From contig OMVI01000108.1 of NCBI GenBank assembly GCA_900314455.1, positions 1 through 48,802 on the forward strand: 48,802 nucleotides of DNA, in the 5' to 3' direction. How positions within the stretch are numbered: the first letter of the stretch is position 1; each line of letters opens with the position of its first letter. Below are positions 44,376-48,802 of this stretch, in pieces. Under the pieces are notes generated by a model, which did not search any database, was not told the DNA's origin, and saw nothing but the letters and a program-made list of their open reading frames with translations. The position numbers and the translations under genes are program-made. The stretch comes from an uncultured Prevotella sp. GTDB taxonomy: Bacteria; Bacteroidota; Bacteroidia; Bacteroidales; Bacteroidaceae.

Positions 44376-44492
44376 ATGGAAGCGATAAACTATTAAACGA
44401 AGAAGATTGCTGCAATGAATCAGAATGATTCAGGTACCGTAAACTTTGGGGACCCGAACTTCATCAAGTTCCTTATCGAAACATACGGATAA
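44376..44492 (+). pseudogene. Short ORF with an in-frame stop
   Basis: An ATG at 44376 reads MEAINY then TAA (44394-44396). The same frame continues as TKKIAAMNQNDSGTVNFGDP and NFIKFLIETYG to a TAA at 44490-44492. A second ATG at 44415 would give a 25-residue peptide alone. The promoter 23 nt upstream suggests that something is transcribed. It may be a nonsense-mutated small gene, a 25-residue peptide gene with a leader, or chance. No family recognised. This is part of the 923-bp gap 44261-45183. Confidence 0.35.
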
Positions 44493-44526
44493 AGGTAAAA
44501 AGGTAAAAAAGTAAAAGGGTAAAGAA
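44492..44526 (+). repeat. GGTAAAA-type short tandem repeat
   Basis: Imperfect repeats of GGTAAAAA (AAAGGTAAAAAGGTAAAAAA and GTAAAAGGGTAAAG), about four to five units. The tract follows the short ORF's stop directly and is of the slippage-prone kind. Confidence 0.6.
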
Positions 44527-44609
44527 TAGCCTTTGTCATGCTTATTGGAGGTGGAACAACGGAGAGATTTCATCCTGCCAGTTGCGAGTTGAAATCCGTA
44601 AAAAATGTT

Positions 44610-44745
44610 TACAGCAAAACGGAAGTTGACGTTTGGGCTCGCAAAAGCTGCCCTTTCGCATTGCAATAGTTGACCTTTTAGCGCCTCAAAGCTAAGGTCT
44701 TGAAAGCCCAAAGTTGCCCTTTTGTGGCAGCATTGATAATCAACG
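44610..44745. repeat. Degenerate tandem of GCCCTTTT/GTTGACCTTTT-type units
   Basis: Successive segments GTTGACGTTTGGGCTCGC, AAAAGCTGCCCTTTCGCAT, TAGTTGACCTTTTAGCGCC and AAAGTTGCCCTTTTGTGGCA share the pattern of a short TTG-C-CTTTT motif alternating with its complement. I see no coding potential. I recall similar arrays in Prevotella intergenic DNA but cannot confirm that here. Confidence 0.45.
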
Positions 44746-44819
44746 AGTTGCAGAGGAAAAAGCAATAAAAACCGAAAAGAAAAAATCCTGACAGAGCAAA
44801 CACCCTTGTCTTCTTTGCC

Positions 44820-44872
44820 ATCCACCGCAGGGACGGCCCTTGTGGCTGTCCGCTCGCCTTGCAAAGGCGAAT
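44820..44872. repeat. GC-rich dyad element, family A, half copy
   Basis: CATCCACCGCAGGGACGGCC, CTTGTGGCTGTCCGCTCGCC, then TTGCAAAGGCGAA: the left arm and loop palindrome of the family. Confidence 0.7.
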
Positions 44873-44940
44873 CGTACAAGTCGCTGGACTCTTGCTTCGG
44901 TATGAGTTTAATTCAGCTCCTTCCCGCTTATTGACAATGT

Positions 44941-44997
44941 TGGCGGGATTTGTCAGTTAAGGTAAAAATAATTATACTTTACTGACAAATCCAGCCA
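44941..44997. promoter_or_regulatory. Long inverted repeat upstream of hsp20
   Basis: Two 21-bp arms (44941-44961, TGGCGGGATTTGTCAG at its start, and 44977-44997) are reverse complements with two mismatches, separated by a 15-nt AT-rich loop. It lies about 190 bp before the hsp20 start. It is not a CIRCE element (TTAGCACTC-N9-GAGTGCTAA). It could be an operator for a dimeric repressor or a transcript stem. Confidence 0.6.
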
Positions 44998-45027
44998 AGT
45001 TTGGCACACTTTCAGGCGTTGTGCAGC

Positions 45028-45055
45028 CCAGGCACGGACATTGCATAATGCCTGG
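45028..45055 (+). promoter_or_regulatory. Stem-loop in the hsp20 leader region
   Basis: CCAGGCA pairs with TGCCTGG around a loop that contains the smaller palindrome CATTGCATAATG, about 130 nt before the Hsp20 start. A structured leader is a feature of heat-regulated small Hsp genes, but no pairing with the SD is evident. Confidence 0.4.
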
Positions 45056-45168
45056 TGAAGTTCGGAACTCCGAGAGAAACCGAAAGGAGACTTGAAGGAG
45101 TTAAGAACCGAGGATAATTAAAGAACTTAAGACCGAGTTCAGTAATGGATGAGGTCGATAAAATAAAC

Positions 45169-45175
45169 AGGAGGA
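45169..45175 (+). promoter_or_regulatory. Strong Shine-Dalgarno site of hsp20
   Basis: AGGAGGA ends 8 nt before the ATG at 45184. Full SD sites are uncommon among the genes of this window, so it marks this start over the upstream in-frame ATG at 45145. Confidence 0.65.
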
Positions 45176-45183
45176 TTTTTATT

Positions 45184-45618
45184 ATGACAATGTATCCAGT
45201 ACTTCGCAACGCAATGAATTGGTTAGATAACAGTTTCGATGATATGTTCAACAATGACAGTTGGATGCCTAAGATGAGCGTAACGGCTCCGGCAATCAAC
45301 GTCAAGGAGAACAAGGACGAATACGATATTGAACTTGCCGCTCCGGGCACAACGAAGGATGACTTCAATGTAAACCTTGACAACGATGGCAACCTCGTAA
45401 TCAAGATGGAGCATAAGGACGACAAGAAGGATGAGAACAAGAAGGAGCACTACCTCCGTCGTGAGTTCTCTTACAGCAACTATGAGCAGGCTTTGACTCT
45501 GCCTGACGATGTCGAGAAAGATAAGATCGGAGCAAAGGTTGAGAATGGTGTGCTCCATGTAACACTTCCTCGTACCCAGAAGGCTGAGAAAGAGATCAAA
45601 CGCATTGAGGTCGCTTAA
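45184..45618 (+). CDS. Small heat-shock protein, Hsp20 / alpha-crystallin family
   Basis: The 144-residue chaperone binds unfolding proteins without ATP. The N-terminal arm (MTMYPVLRNAMNWLDNSFDD) is followed by an alpha-crystallin domain from about residue 38 (APAINVKENKDEYDIELAAP, then GNLVIKMEHKDDKKDENKKE, then REFSYSNYEQALTLPDDVEK) and the AKVENGVLHVTLPR strand. A short tail (KEIKRIEVA) carries an IxI/V-like motif for oligomer contacts. The start at 45184 follows a strong SD; ATG 45190 is possible. An inverted repeat and a stem-loop lie upstream, and a terminator directly downstream, so the gene is monocistronic. Confidence 0.95.
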   Translation: MTMYPVLRNAMNWLDNSFDDMFNNDSWMPKMSVTAPAINVKENKDEYDIELAAPGTTKDDFNVNLDNDGNLVIKMEHKDDKKDENKKEHYLRREFSYSNYEQALTLPDDVEKDKIGAKVENGVLHVTLPRTQKAEKEIKRIEVA

Positions 45619-45660
45619 CATTGAGGACTTCAAATAAGCGTCTTGCTTAGCATAATAACA

Positions 45661-45690
45661 GGGACCAGCCTTGGGGGTTGGTCCCCTTTT
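45661..45690 (+). terminator. Intrinsic terminator of hsp20
   Basis: GGGACCA pairs with TGGTCCC around a G-rich loop, followed by CTTTTGTTTTT. It lies 43 nt after the stop. Confidence 0.8.
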
Positions 45691-45725
45691 GTTTTTCCGG
45701 TAGTTCTGTATTTAAAATTATAATA

Positions 45726-45821
45726 GGGTTGTTATATAGAAAAGTTCAGCAACGACAGAACCCATAGAAGGCAGTTTCCGACAAAGAAACTGCCTTTTTT
45801 CATTTTAATGATGTAACTTTG
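45726..45821 (+). promoter_or_regulatory. Terminator-promoter cassette, copy 2 (before the HAD gene)
   Basis: GGGTT...GAACCC (45726-45763), the 11-bp stem AAGGCAGTTTC/GAAACTGCCTT with T-run (45768-45800) and TAACTTTG (45814-45821). Stem, tail and -7 box match copy 1 at 41736 base for base over most of their length. The HAD ATG follows 31 nt after the -7 box. Confidence 0.7.
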
Positions 45822-45852
45822 CAGGCCAATAAAAATAGAATCAAACGGAATA

Positions 45853-46497
45853 ATGGCTAAGATAAAGAATTTAGTTTTCGACTTTGGTGGAGTGTTTTGC
45901 AGGATAGAATTGCAACGCTGCGTTGATGCCTTCGAGAGCTTAGGCTTCAAGAACGTCAGCGAGTTTATGAACCTCTATGCCCAGAAAGGCTTCTTCGGCG
46001 ATATGGAAGCGGGAAAGATAACGGACGAAGAGTTCCGCAAGTGCGTCAGCGAGCATACAGGGCGCGAAGTCAGTTGGGACGAATGCCAAAAGGCTTGGCT
46101 CGCTTTCATGGTGGAAGTGCCAAAGTCCAACCTTGATGAACTGGTGAAGTTCAGGGCGCAAGGCTACAATCTGGCGCTGCTCTCAAACACTAATCCGTTC
46201 GTAACGTCGTGGTTCCGCAGCTCTACATTTGACGGCAACGGACACGGCATCGACTATTACATTCCTCGTGAGCACCAGTATCTGAGCTTTGAACAGAAGT
46301 GCATGAAGCCGGGAAAGGAAATTTTCAATAAGATGCTCAAGGGCGAAGGCTTCGCTCCCGATGAGACCCTATTCATTGACGACGGAGAAACGAACCTCAA
46401 AACAGCCCGCGAACTTGGTCTCCACACTTTCCTGCCGCAGAACGGAGAAGAGTGGGGCGCTCGCCTGGAAAGTACTTTGAATATGGAAACGCTTTAA
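45853..46497 (+). CDS. HAD-superfamily phosphatase (subfamily IA)
   Basis: The 214-residue hydrolase has motif I VFDFGGVF (DxD-like: Asp10, then Gly-Gly, residues 8-15), a four-helix cap (about 18-85), motif II LLSNTNPF (about 114-121), Lys of motif III in MKPGKEIFNKML (about 155-166) and motif IV FIDDGETNLKTARELG (about 174-189). The second Asp of motif I is replaced (DFGG in place of DxD), which is common in the YihX/epoxide-hydrolase-like branch; it may be a phosphosugar phosphatase. It stands alone behind a terminator-promoter cassette. Confidence 0.88.
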   Translation: MAKIKNLVFDFGGVFCRIELQRCVDAFESLGFKNVSEFMNLYAQKGFFGDMEAGKITDEEFRKCVSEHTGREVSWDECQKAWLAFMVEVPKSNLDELVKFRAQGYNLALLSNTNPFVTSWFRSSTFDGNGHGIDYYIPREHQYLSFEQKCMKPGKEIFNKMLKGEGFAPDETLFIDDGETNLKTARELGLHTFLPQNGEEWGARLESTLNMETL

Positions 46498-46679
46498 AGA
46501 TAAAAGCGAATTCTATGTGATACAAAGTAAGTAAAGCATAATTACAAGTGGCATGAATGGTAAATTTATTTAATCATTTGTGCCACAATACAACATCAAA
46601 TTGCGGGAAACAGATACAAGTTGCATAATGTTTAAATCTCCTATAACGAGGAATAGATTTGTCAATGCCATTCCTCTGA

Positions 46680-46705
46680 GGGCAATCCCAATCGATTGCC
46701 CTTTT
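46680..46705 (+). terminator. Intrinsic terminator, downstream of the HAD gene
   Basis: GGGCAATC, loop ccaatc, GATTGCCC, then TTTTCGTTTTC. It lies 180 nt after the HAD stop. Nothing else is recognised in the 303-bp gap 46498-46800. Confidence 0.75.
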
Positions 46706-46800
46706 CGTTTTCCACTATAAGCGAAATGGGATACCGATAAGTTCAGCGTCCTATTTCTACATTAAGCATGCTCATAAAACAAAAAATCGTTAAGGTTGGC

Positions 46801-47109
46801 TTACAGGCTTTGCTGTTTGTAAGCCTTTTCTATTTCTTCCTCGGGTAAAAGATAGAACTTGATTTTGTCTTTTCCCTCTGTGGCTATATTCGTGAATGGA
46901 TTAACGCGCCATTCAGAAATCTGCTCGTTTATGTCATCCATCAGCGACTGGCGGAATCGGTCAGACATCTCTATATGCTGGACTATGATAGCATTGTCAT
47001 CGTTATCAACGGACATACCGACGACTCGGCCGCAGCCACCTTCTCCATTAATGAGCTGGTAAATGCCTGCTATGATTTGCTGATAGATATTATTCTCCTG
47101 CTGTTCCAT
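46801..47109 (-). CDS. Hypothetical protein, about 102 residues
   Basis: The product begins MEQQENNIYQQIIAGIYQLI and has a central beta-rich part (GCGRVVGMSVDNDDNAIIVQ), then SEWRVNPFTNIATEGKDKIK and FYLLPEEEIEKAY. It is small, acidic, with no signal peptide or membrane segment. I do not recognise a family. The open frame reaches an ATG at 47136, but the promoter at 47114-47144 favours 47109, which implies a leaderless transcript. The gene is divergent from the MFS transporter; both -7 elements lie in the 86-bp gap. Confidence 0.6.
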   Translation of the reverse strand: MEQQENNIYQQIIAGIYQLINGEGGCGRVVGMSVDNDDNAIIVQHIEMSDRFRQSLMDDINEQISEWRVNPFTNIATEGKDKIKFYLLPEEEIEKAYKQQSL

Positions 47110-47113
47110 ACCA

Positions 47114-47144
47114 CAAAAGTACTGTAAGATTTTCATTAAGCCAA
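47114..47144 (-). promoter_or_regulatory. Promoter of the 102-residue hypothetical
   Basis: On the minus strand TTG (47144-47142), a 20-nt spacer and TACTTTTG (47121-47114). The -7 box ends 4 nt before the ATG at 47109. Confidence 0.55.
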
Positions 47145-47154
47145 CAAAAAGCAG

Positions 47155-47162
47155 TATTTTTG
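47155..47162 (+). promoter_or_regulatory. -7 promoter element of the MFS gene
   Basis: TATTTTTG lies 33 nt before the ATG at 47196. Confidence 0.5.
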
Positions 47163-47195
47163 CACTTGCTTAGTTTGAAAGACGACCATAGACTA

Positions 47196-48374
47196 ATGAT
47201 GGAACTGAAAGAAGATATGGGAATACCACGCGGCATTGTCATTGCGATGGCAATACTCGCAGGTGTTACGGTAGCCAACCTTTATTACAACCAGCCGTTA
47301 CTTGAAATGATAAGCAGCGACATTGGTATTAGTCACATAACAGCAAACTTCATAACCGTTGTCACACAAGTCGGCTATGCTCTCGGGCTCTTCTTTATTA
47401 TCCCGTCGGGCGATTTGTACAGCCGCAGGCGAATAATATCGGTCTGTATGACTATGGCAGCTGTTATGTCATTGATTATAGGCTTGGCAAACAACATTTA
47501 TATCATTTGGGGAGCGTCGCTATTGCTTGGTGCATCATCGGTTATCCCGCAACTTTTTATCCCAGTGGCTGGACAATTCTCACGCCCGGAAGACAAATCA
47601 AAGAACATTGGCTATGTAATTTCAGGCTTGCTTACCGGCATCCTTGCTGCCCGTGTTGTAAGTGGATTTATTGGCGAATGGATGTCTTGGCGTGCGATGT
47701 TCCTCATTGCTGCCGCACTGATGATAGTCTGCTGTGGTATCGCCTTGAGAATCTTGCCAAACATGAAGCGCAACTTCACCGGCACATATCCTCAGCTGAT
47801 GCATTCGGTCTGGACTATCTTCCGGACGCATCCGACAATCCGTTTGTATAGCATCCGTGGCGGACTAGCTTTCGGCTCTATGCTGACGATATGGTCGTGT
47901 ATGGCATTCCATCTTGCTGAACGTCCGTTCTTTGCAGGCAGCGACATGGTCGGAATGCTTGGACTCTGCGGTATGGCGGGAGCGATAGTAACTTCGGGTA
48001 TTGGAAAGTATATCCCAAAGTACGGAATACAGAAGTTCAGCGGATGCGGCGCTTTAATCCAAATCATTGGCTGGCTCGTTTCCTATTTCTTCGGTTATGG
48101 TTATATAGGATTAATTGTTGCGCTAATCCTCGTTGATATTGGCACGCAATTCCAGCAGCTCAGTAACCAAAGTGGGTGCATTGCCCAAATACCTGAGGCA
48201 AGTAGTCGTGCCAACACCATCTTCATGACTACATACTTCATTGGCGGTAGCCTTGGAACATTCCTGGCAGGACAAGGTTGGGCAGCACTGGGTTGGACTG
48301 GTGTTTGCATTGTTGGAGGACTCTTTGCATTCGCAAGTCTTATCATTACTTTCCTAACCAAGAATAAAGCCTGA
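47196..48374 (+). CDS. Major facilitator superfamily transporter
   Basis: The 392-residue protein has 12 membrane helices. The first carries GIVIAMAILAGVTVANLYYN (about 11-30). The A-motif loop between helices 2 and 3 is SGDLYSRRRIISVCMTM (about 69-85). The start is a double ATG (47196, 47199), and upstream codons fall within the promoter. Helix 1 with ANLYYNQPLL is characteristic of the YnfM/AraJ-like sugar-efflux branch, so export of a small molecule is likely. The substrate cannot be named. Confidence 0.87.
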   Translation: MMELKEDMGIPRGIVIAMAILAGVTVANLYYNQPLLEMISSDIGISHITANFITVVTQVGYALGLFFIIPSGDLYSRRRIISVCMTMAAVMSLIIGLANNIYIIWGASLLLGASSVIPQLFIPVAGQFSRPEDKSKNIGYVISGLLTGILAARVVSGFIGEWMSWRAMFLIAAALMIVCCGIALRILPNMKRNFTGTYPQLMHSVWTIFRTHPTIRLYSIRGGLAFGSMLTIWSCMAFHLAERPFFAGSDMVGMLGLCGMAGAIVTSGIGKYIPKYGIQKFSGCGALIQIIGWLVSYFFGYGYIGLIVALILVDIGTQFQQLSNQSGCIAQIPEASSRANTIFMTTYFIGGSLGTFLAGQGWAALGWTGVCIVGGLFAFASLIITFLTKNKA

Positions 48375-48429
48375 GTGGGAAATCCCCACAACAAATAGGG
48401 AAAACACCGCTGCGGAATAGGAGTTTTAC

Positions 48430-48461
48430 TTTGCCGGGATGCTGAATAGTTCATAACTTTG
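48430..48461 (+). promoter_or_regulatory. Promoter of the last gene
   Basis: TTTG (48430-48433), a 20-nt spacer and TAACTTTG (48454-48461): a full match to the Bacteroidetes promoter, 52 nt before the ATG at 48514. Confidence 0.65.
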
Positions 48462-48513
48462 CCACCAGAAACAAGAGATAATTAACATGTCTCACTTTTA
48501 AAACGACAAGATT

Positions 48514-48802
48514 ATGAAACGCGTAAAGATAATGATGACAGCCTTGATGATGACGATAGTCACATCGGCTTCGGCAATGACATACGACCAGGCAAAGCAG
48601 CAGGCTCTGTTCCTTGCAGACAAGATGGCTTATGAGCTCGGACTCACTGAGGAGCAATACGAGGCAACCTATCAGATAAACCTCGACTACCTCATGGCTG
48701 TCAACGACTACAGCGATGTTTATGGAACTTACTGGGCACGCCGCAACTACGAGCTGCAAAGCATTCTTGCTGGATGGCAGTACAATGAATACATTGCAAC
48801 CT
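48514..48802 (+). CDS. Secreted hypothetical protein, N-terminal part (runs off the window)
   Basis: A signal peptide (MKRVKIMMTALMMTIVTSAS, cleavage after about 22) opens 96 readable residues. The visible mature part has amphipathic helices: AKQQALFLADKMAYELGLTE, then EQYEATYQINLDYLMAVNDY, then YGTYWARRNYELQSILAGWQ. The pattern resembles small periplasmic helical-hairpin proteins of the Spy/CpxP or DUF-type metal-sensor class, but the motif is not clear enough for a call. It was missed by a simple stop-to-stop scan because the window ends before its stop codon. Confidence 0.7.
   Translation, partial: MKRVKIMMTALMMTIVTSASAMTYDQAKQQALFLADKMAYELGLTEEQYEATYQINLDYLMAVNDYSDVYGTYWARRNYELQSILAGWQYNEYIAT

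Noticed and set aside
44941-44997. CIRCE heat-shock operator
   Set aside because: The inverted repeat does not contain TTAGCACTC-N9-GAGTGCTAA; arms and loop length differ.
45001-45026. Sigma-54 promoter (TTGGCACACTTTCAGGCGTT) before hsp20
   Set aside because: The GG-N10-GC spacing of the -24/-12 elements is not met; GC falls one base too far.

Overview
The window is bacterial chromosome from a member of the Bacteroidales, most likely a Prevotella-type species. The evidence is the recurrent TAnnTTTG (-7) / TTG (-33) promoter pair, near absence of Shine-Dalgarno sites, and Bacteroidetes families: S46 dipeptidyl-peptidase, DUF2851, a CarboxypepD_reg/TonB receptor, an SpmA-SpmB fusion, a WbqC-like protein, LepB with a large insertion, and a fimbrillin-type lipoprotein. 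I see no phage, integrase, transposase, CRISPR array, rRNA or tRNA. Species assignment is inference.

Layout. 1-13.4 kb: start of pnp (minus, cut by the edge); a secreted GH105 hydrolase; a helical-repeat protein; a 57-codon ORF coupled to dusB; a lipoprotein divergent from a PL11 rhamnogalacturonan lyase that leads a tight run with an SpmA/SpmB fusion and a flippase; then a DPP7-type peptidase. 13.6-26.6 kb, almost all minus strand: an ECF sigma factor and its probable anti-sigma; argB, speA, aroK and topA; a NUDIX hydrolase; a SASA-family acetylesterase; dprA, a thioesterase and a DUF2851 protein. 26.7-37.8 kb: dapB, lepB, a WbqC-like protein, a DMT transporter, coaD, ruvB, a periplasmic GH2 beta-galactosidase and an M16 peptidase. 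37.9-48.8 kb: a PfkB kinase; a His/Cys-rich membrane protein with a TonB receptor; a Y-family polymerase with a YolD-like partner and an HD protein; an Hsp20; a HAD phosphatase; a small hypothetical; an MFS transporter; and the start of a secreted hypothetical.

Functional links. GH105, PL11, the SASA esterase and the GH2 enzyme could together dismantle rhamnogalacturonan-I, but they are scattered and have no SusC/SusD partners. The YolD-like and HD genes directly follow the polymerase, as expected for a translesion-synthesis operon.

The most unusual content is the repeat DNA. (1) A short palindromic element (AACATCCCCTCC, 4-nt loop, GGAGGGGCTTGGGGAGG) occurs at least a dozen times. It forms part of the coding sequence of five genes: the N-termini of coaD, the WbqC-like gene and the NUDIX gene (same orientation and reading frame each time), a loop of the M16 peptidase (two elements), and the C-terminus of the beta-galactosidase. 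This resembles the Rickettsia palindromic elements. (2) Three copies of an AT-rich element carry a 49-bp core between 16-20 bp inverted repeats; relative to its flanks the core is inverted in one copy. (3) A dispersed GC-rich dyad family occurs seven times. (4) A terminator-plus-promoter cassette is duplicated upstream of the polymerase and HAD genes. (5) A palindrome of eight TAGAC/GTCTA units has exact 10-9-10 spacing on both arms.
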